Numbered from the stretch's first letter, positions 35,580-44,733 are shown. The stretch: 64,000 nucleotides of DNA from Oceanidesulfovibrio indonesiensis (GCF_007625075.1 NZ_QMIE01000002.1:391167-455166); one strand, 5' to 3'. Numbers and translations are program-made. The notes: a model not told the origin generated them from the letters alone.

Positions 35580-37589
35580 CTATGAAGGACTCCTTTTCAT
35601 CTCATTGGATGTGGTGAACAGGCCGAGGGCGTTCGTCACTTCGGTATGCTTGCCGAACATGTATAACAAATCACCGGCCTGGAGGACATACATGCCGTCA
35701 GGATTTGGCTCCACATGTCCATCACGGCCCACGGCCACGACAGTCACTCCGTAGTCTCGCCGCAGTGCGAGCTCCTCCAGGGTCTTACCCACGGCGGAGG
35801 AGCCCGGCTCGATGGTCACGCCGCTCACGTCCATGTCCGAGAACCGTCTGTCGAGCTCGATGAGGGGCGATATGGACCGTTCTTCGCGCAGCAGGCTGTA
35901 GCCCTCCGCTCGCATGTCCGCGGCAAGACACTGAATCTGCTGGCGCGGGATCATATAATTGCACAGGACACGCGTGAATATCTCGATGGCGGTCTCGAAT
36001 TCTTCGGGAATCACATCCTCGGCGCCGAGCCGGCGCAGTTCCTCGGTTTCGGAGATGAAGCGCGTGCGCGCCACCACGTGGATGGAGGGGTTCAGCTCCT
36101 TGGCCGATTCGACGATCCGACGCGCGGCGGCGGCATCCGGTATGACCACGGCGAGCACCCGGGCGCTCCCGATGCGGGCGTGCTCCAGCACGGCGTCCTG
36201 CGTGGCGTCGCCGTAAAAGATGGGTATTCCCTTTTTTTTGCCCGCGCGCACAGTGTCCGGGTTCATTTCAATGATCACGTGAGGGATGTCCGCGGTTCGG
36301 GCGGCGCGTTCCAGGCTGCGGCCGCTTATGCCGTACCCCACGATGATGAGATGGTCGCGAGCATCCGTGAAGGCGCCCGATTCTGCGGATTTTTCGGTAG
36401 GCCGCCGCATCAGCGGGGCGAAAATCCGGAACGACTCCAACCTGTCCGCAACAGCGGGAGAAAGGCGCATGGCGAACGGCGTGATGGCCATGGTGGCGAT
36501 GCTTGCCGCCAGAAAAAGCTGGTAGGCGTCATTGCCGATAACGCCGTTGTCCAACCCGAGCTTGGCGATTATGAAGGAAAACTCACCGATCTGCGCCAGG
36601 GCCAGGCCAAGCAGTACGGCGGTACGCAGCGGATAGCCGAGAACGATGGCGGCCGATCCGGCGATGACGGCCTTGAACGCGATGATTGCGGCGACGACCA
36701 GCAGCACCATTGGCAGGTGAGCAAATAGATACGAACTATTCAGCAGCATGCCGATGGAGATGAAGAACAGACTGGTGAACACGTCCCGGAAAGGAATGAC
36801 CCCTCCCAGGGCGCTCAGGCTGAACTCCGATTCGGAGATGATCAGGCCGGCGAGGAAGGCGCCCAAAGCCAGAGAAAGCCCTACCTCCGAAGTGAGGAAC
36901 GCAATGGATAAGCAGATGGCGAGAGTCGTGATGAGAAAGAGCTCACGGCTTTTGGTGCGCACCACGTTCAGCAACACAGTGGGAACCACGTATCGCGAAA
37001 GCAGGAACACCACGGCGAGCACGGCAACCGCCTTGACCATGAGCACGAGCAGGGACGAGGCCAGGTTGGCCTCCTGCCCGGCTAAAAACGGCACCAGCAA
37101 GATCATGGGGATGCTCATCATATCCTGAAAAATCAAGACAGAAAGCGCAACACGGCCGTGTGGAGACTCGATTTGGGATGAGTCCTGCCAGATTTTGAGC
37201 ACGATGGTCGTGCAGGATGTCGCGGCGAGAAACCCGAACAGCAAGGCTTGACCGCTGGAATAGTCGAATAGTCTGGAGAAGATGAAAAATACCAGAATGG
37301 TTCCGAACAGTTGCACTGCGCCGCCAACGAACACCGGCTTCTTGAGTCGGATCAGCTCTTTTGCCGAAAGCTCCAGGCCGATGGTGAAAAGCAGCAGGAT
37401 GACGCCCACATCCGCCATGATCTCGACTTCCTCGACAGCCTTGACCAGGCCGAAGCCGTGCGGACCGGCGAGGATGCCCGTGAGCAGGAAGCCGACGATG
37501 GCCGGCACACGGATCTTGTGAAAAATAAAGATAACGGCGATGGAGAGGCCGAAAATAACGACAAATTCACTGAGAATGGGAAGATCCAT
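35580..37589 (-). CDS. Kef-type monovalent cation:proton antiporter with TrkA-N and TrkA-C
   Basis: Predicted 669 residues from ATG 37589 (GGAG nine bases upstream); longer versions add a nonfamily N-terminus. About thirteen membrane helices (about 3-390) form a CPA2 transporter, with a short GPHGFG loop near residue 45 and ALGAFLAGLIISESEF near residue 270. A RCK/TrkA-N domain follows (HLIIVGYGISGRSLERAA near 415) and a TrkA-C domain at the end (VSGVTIEPGSSAVGKTLEELAL). It likely exchanges K+ or Na+ for H+ under nucleotide control. The 376-base gap to neuB contains both promoters. Confidence 0.92.
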   Translation of the reverse strand: MDLPILSEFVVIFGLSIAVIFIFHKIRVPAIVGFLLTGILAGPHGFGLVKAVEEVEIMADVGVILLLFTIGLELSAKELIRLKKPVFVGGAVQLFGTILVFFIFSRLFDYSSGQALLFGFLAATSCTTIVLKIWQDSSQIESPHGRVALSVLIFQDMMSIPMILLVPFLAGQEANLASSLLVLMVKAVAVLAVVFLLSRYVVPTVLLNVVRTKSRELFLITTLAICLSIAFLTSEVGLSLALGAFLAGLIISESEFSLSALGGVIPFRDVFTSLFFISIGMLLNSSYLFAHLPMVLLVVAAIIAFKAVIAGSAAIVLGYPLRTAVLLGLALAQIGEFSFIIAKLGLDNGVIGNDAYQLFLAASIATMAITPFAMRLSPAVADRLESFRIFAPLMRRPTEKSAESGAFTDARDHLIIVGYGISGRSLERAARTADIPHVIIEMNPDTVRAGKKKGIPIFYGDATQDAVLEHARIGSARVLAVVIPDAAAARRIVESAKELNPSIHVVARTRFISETEELRRLGAEDVIPEEFETAIEIFTRVLCNYMIPRQQIQCLAADMRAEGYSLLREERSISPLIELDRRFSDMDVSGVTIEPGSSAVGKTLEELALRRDYGVTVVAVGRDGHVEPNPDGMYVLQAGDLLYMFGKHTEVTNALGLFTTSNEMKRSPS

Positions 37590-37965
37590 GCACAAGGCTC
37601 CGAGTGTGATGCACAAAGGGGTGAGTATGCAGCCGAGTATACAGAACGCATGCGAAAAGCCAAGAATGGAAAGGAAAAAACCCTGTAGACGATAGGCAAT
37701 CCTCCCGTCAGCACGGATTCCCGTCTGCGCGGATGACAAAGCATGCGTATGGAGGTAAGCAGGCTCGTCGGCGTGGTGGTTGCGCAACGGCGAATGGCCG
37801 CCAGAGCGGCTGCGACATTGCCTGGAGCGAAATCAGACGCCAAGACAGTAGTATGCTTCTTGCATCGAACCGGCTTCGAAGGCGACGGCCGGCAGTTTTG
37901 TCCGGTTTCCGCAGGGCTCAAAGCTGTTGTAGTTTTCTCGGATTCAAATCAAGGTCGAAACGCAT
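37590..37965. other. Divergent intergenic region, no supported gene
   Basis: A short frame at 37743-38006 overlaps the NeuB-like start and is probably a chance frame. I see no clear hairpin or operator. It probably carries divergent promoters for the Kef and NeuB-like genes. Confidence 0.3.
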
Positions 37966-39036
37966 ATGGATCGTTCACTCATGCTCGACGGCTTTGTCGT
38001 CAATGACAACGCGCCGTGTTACCTGGTCGCCGAGATCGGGTTGAACCACCAGGGCAGCCGCGACACCGCCCTGAAGCTCATGGATGCGGCCAAGGCGAGC
38101 GGCGCGCACGCCGTGAAGTTCCAGAAACGCGACCCGCGGAAGTTGCTCACCCGTGAGTTTTACGATGCGCCCTATCCTGGCGAGCACAGTCTGGGCGCCA
38201 CCTACGGCGAACATCGCGAGGCGCTGGAGCTTTCCGCGGAAGATTATGAAGCGCTGATCGAACACGGCAGGGAGCTGGGCATCACCGTGTTCGCCACGCC
38301 ATTCGACGAACCGAGCGCCGATCTGCTGAATGAGCTGGGCATGCCCTTTTTCAAGATCGCCTCGGCCGATCTGAGAAACCGGCCTCTGCAGAAGCGCATC
38401 GCCTCCTTCGGAAAGCCGGTCATCCTCTCCACGGGCGGCGGCTCCATGGACGACGTGCGCCGCGCATACGGCGCCCTCGCCGCCGGCCACGTGCCCGTGG
38501 CCATTCTGCAATGCACCGCGTGCTATCCGGTGCGCGACCTTACCTCCATGAACCTCCGCGTTATCGAATCCTACCGCCGGGTGTTCCCGTGCGTTGTCGG
38601 GCTCTCGGACCACGAATGCGGAGTGGCGCTGCCCCTGGTTGCCTACGGCCTTGGCGCACGGATCGTGGAGAAGCATTTTACCCTGGACCGCACCATGCGC
38701 GGACCGGACCACAAGGCATCCATCGAGCCGGCCGAGTTTGCCGCACTGGCCCGTTCCCTGCGCGACGCGCACGAAGCCCTGGGCAGCGGCATCAAGCTGC
38801 CGCAGCAATGCGAGGAGCCGGCTATGGAAAAGCTCTCCAAGAAGATCGTGGCGGCGCGGGATCTGCCTGCCGGCCACGTCATCGGCCTGGATGACCTGGC
38901 CTACAAGTCTCCCGGCAACGGCGGCCTGCCGCCTGTGCATGCGGACGCCGTGCTCGGCCGGGCGCTCACCCGCACGCTGGTCATGGATGACGCCGTGACG
39001 TTCGACATGCTGGCCCCACCCAGCGAGGAAGCATGA
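37966..39036 (+). CDS. neuB: N-acetylneuraminate synthase family protein (NeuB)
   Basis: Predicted 356 residues. The TIM-barrel NeuB core reads CYLVAEIGLNHQGSRDTALKLMDAA near residue 18, then GAHAVKFQKRDP, TPFDEPSADLL, KIASADLRNRPL, ILSTGGGSMDDVRRA and VGLSDHECG, with metal ligands HFTLDRT near residue 232. A short SAF (antifreeze-like) domain ends the chain (RDLPAGHVIGLDDLAYKSPG). It should condense phosphoenolpyruvate with an N-acyl hexosamine to give a nonulosonic acid. No CMP-synthetase or epimerase gene is adjacent. Its stop overlaps the CbiQ start by ATGA, an unexpected partnership. Confidence 0.88.
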   Translation: MDRSLMLDGFVVNDNAPCYLVAEIGLNHQGSRDTALKLMDAAKASGAHAVKFQKRDPRKLLTREFYDAPYPGEHSLGATYGEHREALELSAEDYEALIEHGRELGITVFATPFDEPSADLLNELGMPFFKIASADLRNRPLQKRIASFGKPVILSTGGGSMDDVRRAYGALAAGHVPVAILQCTACYPVRDLTSMNLRVIESYRRVFPCVVGLSDHECGVALPLVAYGLGARIVEKHFTLDRTMRGPDHKASIEPAEFAALARSLRDAHEALGSGIKLPQQCEEPAMEKLSKKIVAARDLPAGHVIGLDDLAYKSPGNGGLPPVHADAVLGRALTRTLVMDDAVTFDMLAPPSEEA

Positions 39037-39785
39037 TTCGGGAGCGATTCGCCCTGGGCGACTCATTCCTGCATCGGCTTGATCCTCGCGCCGGGCTCGT
39101 TTCTGCCGTGTCGTTGTCCGTGGTGCTCGCGCTCGTGCAGGGATTTCCTGCCGCCGGGGCAGGGCTCGTTCTGGGATGCGGCCTTGTGCTCGCGGCGAGG
39201 CTCGACATCGGAGAAGTGCTGCGCCGCCTGCTCGTGGTCAACTCGTTCATCGCTTTCATCTGGCTGCTCGTGCCGCTCACGTACGGCGGGGAGCCGTTGT
39301 TTTCTTTCGGATTTCTCCACATCAGCCGGGAGGGAGTCCGTCTGGCGGCCCTCATCACGCTGAAATCAAACGGCATAGTGCTTGTGCTCATGTCCCTTGT
39401 CGCCACCTCCACCCTTGTGGACATGGGCCGCGCCATGGAAAGCCTGGGCGTGCCGTCCCGGCTGTGCCGGCTGCTGCTCTACACGGTGCGCTACCTCACG
39501 GTCATAGAGGACGAGTACCGCCGTCTGGCCAGGGCGGCGGGTCTGCGCGGCTTTGCGCCCCGGCTCAACCTGCATACCTGCCGGACCTACGGCCACATGA
39601 TAGCCATGACCATGGTGCGCAGCTACAACCGCGCCCGCCGGGTGCAGCAGGCCATGCAGCTGCGCGGATTCACGGGGCGTTTCGTGAGCATGCACGTCTT
39701 TTCGGCCGGATATGGGGACGTCTGCTTCGCCGCAGGTTCCGTCATCGCGGCGGCCGGCCTTGCAGTCATCGAGTTCGCCAGCTAA
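39033..39785 (+). CDS. cbiQ: CbiQ-like energy-coupling-factor transmembrane protein
   Basis: Predicted 250 residues with about five membrane helices. The ECF T-component coupling helices end near residues 160-215, with the typical ARAAGLRGF and AMQLRGFTGRF motifs (A-R-G pattern) that contact the ATPase. The N-terminus has RFALGDSFLHRLDPRAGLV, common in cobalt/nickel CbiQ. It overlaps the previous stop. No CbiM/N substrate component is in the window, so substrate (Co or Ni is likely) is inferred. Confidence 0.85.
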   Translation: MIRERFALGDSFLHRLDPRAGLVSAVSLSVVLALVQGFPAAGAGLVLGCGLVLAARLDIGEVLRRLLVVNSFIAFIWLLVPLTYGGEPLFSFGFLHISREGVRLAALITLKSNGIVLVLMSLVATSTLVDMGRAMESLGVPSRLCRLLLYTVRYLTVIEDEYRRLARAAGLRGFAPRLNLHTCRTYGHMIAMTMVRSYNRARRVQQAMQLRGFTGRFVSMHVFSAGYGDVCFAAGSVIAAAGLAVIEFAS

Positions 39786-39794
39786 GAGGACGCC

Positions 39795-40523
39795 ATGCCG
39801 GAGCCGCTGTTCGAGATACGCAACGCGACCTTCACCTACCCCGGAGCAGCCGCTCCCGTGCTCAGGGATTGCGACTTCCGTTTCAGTGGCGAGCGTCTGG
39901 GCGTGGTGGGGGACAATGGCAGCGGCAAAACCACGCTGTTCCTCATGGTCATGGGGCTTGTAGCGCCACAGTCTGGAGGAGTGTATTTTCGTGGCGAGCC
40001 TGTGCTCGATCACGACGGGTTCACCAGGCTGCGCCGCGCCGTGGGCTATTGTTTCCAGAATCCGGACGACCAGCTGTTCTCGCCCACTGTGCTGGAGGAC
40101 GTGGCTTTCGGGCCCCTGAACCAGGGCAAATCCGCAGCCGAGGCGCGATTCATCGCCCTGGAGACCCTGGCCCGCGTGGGGCTGGCAGGTTACGAGGAAC
40201 GCATCACCTACACCTTGTCCGGCGGAGAGAAGCGCCTTGCCTCTCTGGCCACAGTGCTTTCCATGAAGCCCGAGGGCCTTCTGCTGGACGAACCCACCAA
40301 CGACCTGGACCCTGCCACGCGCGACAGGCTCGTCGAGGTTCTGCGCTCCCTGGACATCCCTTTCGCAATCATCTCGCACGACTGGGATTTCCTCGACAGG
40401 ACCGTGGACGCACTCCTGCACATGGAGCAGGGCCGGCTCACTCCGCTGGCGAAATCCGCCCTGCACACCCACACCCACGTGCACACCGGGGGCGATGCGC
40501 CGCACGAGCACTGCGACGGCTGA
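39795..40523 (+). CDS. cbiO: CbiO-like ECF transporter ATPase with His-rich tail
   Basis: Predicted 242 residues. Walker A VGDNGSGKTT near residue 38, Q-loop YCFQNPDDQLFSPTV, signature TLSGGEKRLA and Walker B GLLLDEPTNDLDP. The switch His is in IISHDWDFLDRTVD. The C-terminus (HTHTHVHTGGDAPHEHC) has seven histidines and a Cys, which is unusual and suggests Ni/Co/Zn binding. It is nine bases after CbiQ; the pair lacks an S-component nearby. A degenerate repeat copy follows before the convergent regulator. Confidence 0.9.
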   Translation: MPEPLFEIRNATFTYPGAAAPVLRDCDFRFSGERLGVVGDNGSGKTTLFLMVMGLVAPQSGGVYFRGEPVLDHDGFTRLRRAVGYCFQNPDDQLFSPTVLEDVAFGPLNQGKSAAEARFIALETLARVGLAGYEERITYTLSGGEKRLASLATVLSMKPEGLLLDEPTNDLDPATRDRLVEVLRSLDIPFAIISHDWDFLDRTVDALLHMEQGRLTPLAKSALHTHTHVHTGGDAPHEHCDG

Positions 40524-40661
40524 CTGCGCCTTGCCGGACCGCTTTGAGGCGAAGAAACCCACAGCGGTGGACAATCAACGCGCCTCACCTTCCGCCGTAT
40601 TATGTTACGCGGAGCACAATGCTGTTTACCACGTGTTCGCGCGGCATTCGGACTGTGACAC

Positions 40662-40720
40662 ACCGCCGGGAGCGCCGTTGGACCAGGGGAGCGAAAATAC
40701 GAGAATTTTCTGCTCCCGAT
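40662..40720 (+). repeat. MITE/REP-like repeat, copy 4 (degenerate)
   Basis: The right-hand part matches the family (GAGAATTTTCTGCTCCC at 40701-40717 and GCGAAAAT before it) and begins after a GGGAGC. The middle hairpin is missing. It lies between convergent cbiO and the ArsR gene, where it may also contribute to termination. Confidence 0.5.
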
Positions 40721-40731
40721 GAGGGCTTTCG

Positions 40732-41079
40732 CTATCGTGAGGAGAGGTGGTCTTCGAGCTCGACCGAATCGAGGCAGTTGAAGAAATCGAGGGCGCATGG
40801 AATGCGCAGCGAGTAGAAGACCTGCAGACCGCGGCGTTCATCCTGGACCAGCCCGGAACGCTTGAGGATGCTGAGGTGTTTGGACACGGTGGAGATGTCG
40901 ACCCCCACCATCTCGGTCAGGTCGCGAACGTTCTGCTCGCCGTGGGAAAGCACGTCGACGAGGAACAGCCGCGTGGGATGCGCCAGGGACTTGAGGACTT
41001 TCGCCTTGGATTCGTACTCCCTGGAAAGCCGCAAGGACGAGACCTTTGTCTGAACGGGGGGGATGGCACGTTGCGACAT
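40732..41079 (-). CDS. ArsR-family winged-helix regulator
   Basis: Predicted 115 residues (ATG 41079; 41097 would add six). The winged helix runs through ESKAKVLKSLAHPTRLFLVDVLSHG, DLTEMVGVDISTVSKHLSILKRSG (recognition helix) and VQDERRGLQVFYSLRIP. Two cysteines (IPCALDFFNC) near the C-terminus could bind metal, although the classic ELCVCDL site is absent. It follows the Fpg/Nei gene on the same strand (32-base gap) and converges with the cobalt/nickel-type transporter, so regulation of that transporter is conceivable but not shown. Confidence 0.85.
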   Translation of the reverse strand: MSQRAIPPVQTKVSSLRLSREYESKAKVLKSLAHPTRLFLVDVLSHGEQNVRDLTEMVGVDISTVSKHLSILKRSGLVQDERRGLQVFYSLRIPCALDFFNCLDSVELEDHLSSR

Positions 41080-41111
41080 CGGAAAGTGATATTGCATGCA
41101 CTTGCGCGCGG

Positions 41112-41900
41112 TCAAGAGAATTCGGACTGGCACGATGGGCATACGTATGTGCCGCGGCCGTTCACTGTGATCCGGCGGATGGTCCCTGAACAAGAGGGAC
41201 ACGCGGCGCCGTCCTCGCGGCGGGGCGTGAGCCAGGAGTCCGGAAAGCTGGAAGGATCGGCCTGGCGATCAGCCGCTTCCCGCAGCACGTGTTGCATGGT
41301 CGTGTGCAGTTTCCGAAGCGCGTCCGTGCCCAGGGCCTTCACTGCGGACTTTGGATGCAGGCCCGCCTGGAACAGGATTTCGTCGGCGTACACGTTGCCC
41401 ACTCCTGCCACGACGGCCTGGTTGGTCAGGGCGGATTTCAGCATGCCGCGCCTGTTCTGCATGAGTTCCACGAAGCGGTCCCTGGATATGCGCAGGGCGT
41501 CTTCCCCGAGCCCTTCCTTCTCGATGTAGCCTGCCACGTCGTCCGTCACGTCCACGAATCCAAGCCTGCGGGGCGCAACGTATGCGAGATGGTAGCCGTT
41601 CTCCAATTCGAAATCGGCGTGGGTGTGATCTTCGTCCTCGGGCTGGCATTCGTAATAGTCGAAATGCCCGGTCATCCCGAAATGGAAGACCAGCCATTTG
41701 CGGCCGGTCTTGACGAAAAGATGTTTGCCGTGGGCCTGCGCCTCTTCCATGGAGTGGCCGGTAGCGGCGCGGGCAACGGCCTGGAGAGACGTCCCCTTGC
41801 GGAGGACCGCCTCGTCCACACTGGTGTGGACAATCTTCTTGTGGAGCGCGGTGGACTGCAGATAGCCCATGAACGCGCGGACATCCGGCAATTCAGGCAT
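41112..41900 (-). CDS. Fpg/Nei-family DNA glycosylase
   Basis: Predicted 262 residues. ATG 41900 with AAGGAG seven bases upstream gives the required MPELPDV start: the Pro nucleophile and the Glu are present. A Lys (HGKHLFVKT near residue 56), a helix-two-turn-helix (NQAVVAGVGNVYADEILFQAG near 150) and a C-terminal zinc finger (two CPSC motifs 20 residues apart) are all in place. It excises oxidised purines or pyrimidines. It probably heads an operon with the ArsR gene. Confidence 0.9.
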   Translation of the reverse strand: MPELPDVRAFMGYLQSTALHKKIVHTSVDEAVLRKGTSLQAVARAATGHSMEEAQAHGKHLFVKTGRKWLVFHFGMTGHFDYYECQPEDEDHTHADFELENGYHLAYVAPRRLGFVDVTDDVAGYIEKEGLGEDALRISRDRFVELMQNRRGMLKSALTNQAVVAGVGNVYADEILFQAGLHPKSAVKALGTDALRKLHTTMQHVLREAADRQADPSSFPDSWLTPRREDGAACPSCSGTIRRITVNGRGTYVCPSCQSEFS

Positions 41901-42032
41901 GGGATGGCTCCTTGGAATCAGAACGCCCAGGATACCCCGGCCTTGCCGATGTGGGGAGGGGAGTTCTCGGGGGAGGTGGTGCACTTGCCGGCTGAAAAGA
42001 ACAGTCTGCAACAATGACTCTCCCCCCGCCAG

Positions 42033-42794
42033 TCATGGTCTGGAAAACCCGTATTCTTCCAGGATAGCCATGCCTTCATCCGAACCGAGGAAGTCGATGA
42101 ATCGTGCCGCCAGCTCTTTGTTGCCGGATTCCTTCATGATCGCGATAGGGTAGGTGACGGGATTCTTGAGGGGCATCTCCTCGATGATCGCCACTTCCTC
42201 GCCGCCCTGCATGGCGTCCGTTCTGTACACGAATCCGGCGTCCACCTCGCCGCGGCGCAGATAGTCCAGCACGGCGCGCACATTCTCGGCATAGATGTAC
42301 TTGAACGCGAGGGTGTCCCAGTAGCCGAGCATGACGAGGGATTCCCTGGCGTATTGGCCGGCCGGCACTGTTTCCGGCGTGCCCATGGCGATTCTCTCCA
42401 CGTGGTCCTCAAGCAGGTCGGCGGCTTTGGCTATCCCTGCCGAGTTTTCAGCCGGGGTGGTAAGCACCAGGGTGTTGCGGGCAAAGTCCGTGCGGGTTTC
42501 GGGCTCTACGAGGCCTGCCTCCTCGGCCCTGTCCATCCATTTCGGGTTGGCGGCTGCGAAGACATCCACAGGCGCGCCTTGCTCGATCTGCCTGAAGAGC
42601 GCGCCGGACGAGCCGTAGTTGATCACTATCGTTACGCCCTCGTGTTTCGATTCGAACGCGGCTTTGGCTGCGTCGAACGCGTCCGTGAGGCTGGCCGCGG
42701 CCGAGACCGTGAGCTCCTGGGCGAAAGCCGGCAGGGCGAGCAGCAGCGTGAGCATGAAAGCTCCGCAGAGCATGGGGATGGGACGTGTGCGCAT
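42033..42794 (-). CDS. modA: Molybdate ABC transporter substrate-binding protein (ModA)
   Basis: Predicted 253 residues with a signal peptide ending AFAQE near residue 26. The mature start ELTVSAAASLTDAF, then INYGSSGALFRQIEQGAPVDVFAAAN and the GTPETVPAGQYA segment are the family landmarks; both Ser residues that bind molybdate or tungstate are present. It lies 21 bases after modB on the same strand. No ModC ATPase gene is next to it; the next downstream gene is a DNA glycosylase. Confidence 0.93.
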   Translation of the reverse strand: MRTRPIPMLCGAFMLTLLLALPAFAQELTVSAAASLTDAFDAAKAAFESKHEGVTIVINYGSSGALFRQIEQGAPVDVFAAANPKWMDRAEEAGLVEPETRTDFARNTLVLTTPAENSAGIAKAADLLEDHVERIAMGTPETVPAGQYARESLVMLGYWDTLAFKYIYAENVRAVLDYLRRGEVDAGFVYRTDAMQGGEEVAIIEEMPLKNPVTYPIAIMKESGNKELAARFIDFLGSDEGMAILEEYGFSRP

Positions 42795-42815
42795 GGGGAG
42801 TCTCCTGAGAACGTA

Positions 42816-43490
42816 TCATGTGGGTTTCACGAGTTTGCTCGTAATGAAAAGGATGGCGACGCAGACAATGGATATGGCGAGCACCAGCGTGTTGGCCAGG
42901 TCGTCCCGGCCGGCCTGCACCGCGCTGTACACAGCCAGAGACATGGTCTGCGTCTTGCCGGGCAGGTTGCCGGCTACCATGAGCGTTGCGCCGAACTCGC
43001 CCATGGCGCGGGCGAAAGCGAGCATGGCGCCGGCCACGATGCCGCGCAGAGCCAGCGGCAGGGAGACGCGCAGAAACACCGAAATCTCGGAGCATCCCAG
43101 AGTGCGCGCCGCGTTCTCCAGATTGCCGGACACTCCTTCAAGCGCGGCCCGCGCCGATTTGAAAACCAGCGGAAACGAGACCACGGCGGCCGCGATGACG
43201 GCGCCTTTCAATGTGAACATGAGCTGGATTCCGAACTGCTCCTGGAGGAATTGTCCGATAACCCCGCGGCGGCCGATCAGTACAAGCAGGTAGTAGCCCA
43301 GCACCGTGGGCGGCAGCACCAGCGGCAGCGTGAGCACAGCGTCGAGAATATTGCGGCCCGGGAATTCGTAGCGTTTGAGAATGTATGCAGCGGCGATGCC
43401 CGCAACGAGGGAGATGAGCGTCGCGACGGACGCGACCTGCAAGGTGAGCCGCAGTGGCGAGAGGAAGGTGGTGTCGAGGAGTATGCTCAT
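42816..43490 (-). CDS. modB: Molybdate ABC transporter permease (ModB)
   Basis: Predicted 224 residues, five to six membrane helices. The ModB core has VLTLPLVLPPTVLGYYLLVL near residue 50 and the ATPase-contact loop with AARTLGCSEISVFLRVSLPLALRG. The chain is typical length (about 225). It is the first gene of the modB-modA pair, 150 bases downstream of galE's end; the interval contains a possible operator. Confidence 0.92.
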   Translation of the reverse strand: MSILLDTTFLSPLRLTLQVASVATLISLVAGIAAAYILKRYEFPGRNILDAVLTLPLVLPPTVLGYYLLVLIGRRGVIGQFLQEQFGIQLMFTLKGAVIAAAVVSFPLVFKSARAALEGVSGNLENAARTLGCSEISVFLRVSLPLALRGIVAGAMLAFARAMGEFGATLMVAGNLPGKTQTMSLAVYSAVQAGRDDLANTLVLAISIVCVAILFITSKLVKPT

Positions 43491-43542
43491 GAATGTTCCC
43501 GTGTGCCGGTAGAGAGCAGGGAACGTGCCACGATCAAAAGAT

Positions 43543-43580
43543 GATATATAAAGGCTGTTTGCGCAGCGCTTATAAAAATC
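43543..43580. promoter_or_regulatory. Possible operator upstream of modB
   Basis: An AT-rich imperfect dyad (GATATATAA at the left, TTATAAAAATC at the right) surrounds an inner GCTG/CAGC palindrome. AT-rich dyads of this kind occur at ModE sites, but spacing does not match a standard box. No Moco riboswitch is visible. Confidence 0.3.
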
Positions 43581-43640
43581 TCCCCGCGTGGATGTTGCAA
43601 AAATGTAGCACGGTGAGCGGAAATTGTGATGCCGCTTTGT

Positions 43641-44633
43641 TCACTCGCGCGTCCAGTCCGTTTTGTGCCAGTTCCAGGCAGTGCGGACGATGTACTCCAG
43701 GTCGGAGCGCGAGGGCTGCCAGCCGAGCTCGCTGACAGCGCGCGAGGCGTCGCCGCAGAGCTGGGCCGGGTCGCCGCTGCGGCGGTATCCCTGGATGACG
43801 GGTATTTCACGGCCGGTGACGCGTCGCGCCGTCTCGATGACTTCCCTGACCGAGTGGCCCTGGCCGAATCCAAGATTGTAGACACAGCTCCCCCCGCCCT
43901 GGAGCAGCTTTTCGAGCGCGAGGATATGGGCGTCCGCCAGGTCCAGCACATGGATGTAGTCGCGTATGCAGGTGCCGTCCGGGGTGTCGTAGTCGTTGCC
44001 GAATATGGTGATGGCCTCGCGCCTGCCGGCCGCCGCGGCCAGCACCAGAGGGATGAGGTGCGATTCGGGATCGTGCCGTTCGCCGCACTCGGCGTCCGGG
44101 TCGGCGCCGGCCGCGTTGAAGTAACGCAGGGAGACATAACGCATGTCGTAGGCTGCGTCATAATCCGCCAGCACGTTCTCCACCATGAGCTTGGCGCGGC
44201 CGTATGGCGAAATGGGCGCCTGGGGGTGGTCCTCCGGAATGGGGATGGTGGTGGGAATGCCGTACGTGGCGCAGGTGGATGAGAAGATGAAGCGCCGCAC
44301 GCCGGCCTCGTGCATGGCCTGAAGCAGGGTGAGGGTTCCGGCCACGTTGTTTTGGTAGTATTTTTGCGGATCTGTTACGGATTCGCCCACCAGGGAGAAC
44401 GCCGCGAAGTGCATGACGGCGTCTATCCTGTGCGTCCGGAAGATGAGCCGGAGCTGGTCGGCGAAGTTCATGTCCGCCAGGAGGAACTCGCCCCATCTGA
44501 CGAGGTCGCGGTGGCCTGTGGCCAGGTTGTCCAGCACCAGGGTGCGGTAGCCGCGCCGGGTGAGCTCCTTGTTCACGTGGCTGCCGATGTAGCCGGCGCC
44601 GCCGACGATGAGGATGGTGGGCTGAGGGGGCAT
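43641..44633 (-). CDS. galE: UDP-glucose 4-epimerase (GalE)
   Basis: Predicted 330 residues from ATG 44633. Rossmann glycine motif VGGAGYIGSHVNKEL near residue 10, TCATYG near 117, YGRAKLMVENV (Tyr-x3-Lys catalytic pair) near 143, RYFNAAGADPDAECGE and CIRDYIHVLDLADAH. It interconverts UDP-glucose and UDP-galactose and so could feed the exopolysaccharide genes 12 kb away. It stands alone between the zinc and molybdate genes. Confidence 0.93.
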   Translation of the reverse strand: MPPQPTILIVGGAGYIGSHVNKELTRRGYRTLVLDNLATGHRDLVRWGEFLLADMNFADQLRLIFRTHRIDAVMHFAAFSLVGESVTDPQKYYQNNVAGTLTLLQAMHEAGVRRFIFSSTCATYGIPTTIPIPEDHPQAPISPYGRAKLMVENVLADYDAAYDMRYVSLRYFNAAGADPDAECGERHDPESHLIPLVLAAAAGRREAITIFGNDYDTPDGTCIRDYIHVLDLADAHILALEKLLQGGGSCVYNLGFGQGHSVREVIETARRVTGREIPVIQGYRRSGDPAQLCGDASRAVSELGWQPSRSDLEYIVRTAWNWHKTDWTRE

Positions 44634-44733
44634 GGTGCGTTTCTCGTGGGGACGGGTGGAGATTGCGATGGGCGTCAGCCGGCCGGAGTCCCATAGCACG
44701 TTCCGGCGATTGTGGGCAATGGTGTGGCGTGGG

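Noticed and set aside
37743..38006. 87-codon frame upstream of the NeuB-like gene
   Set aside because: Overlaps the NeuB-like start in another frame and has no recognisable product.
43491..43640. Moco riboswitch upstream of modB
   Set aside because: The interval is too short and lacks the conserved multi-stem pattern; only an AT-rich dyad is seen.
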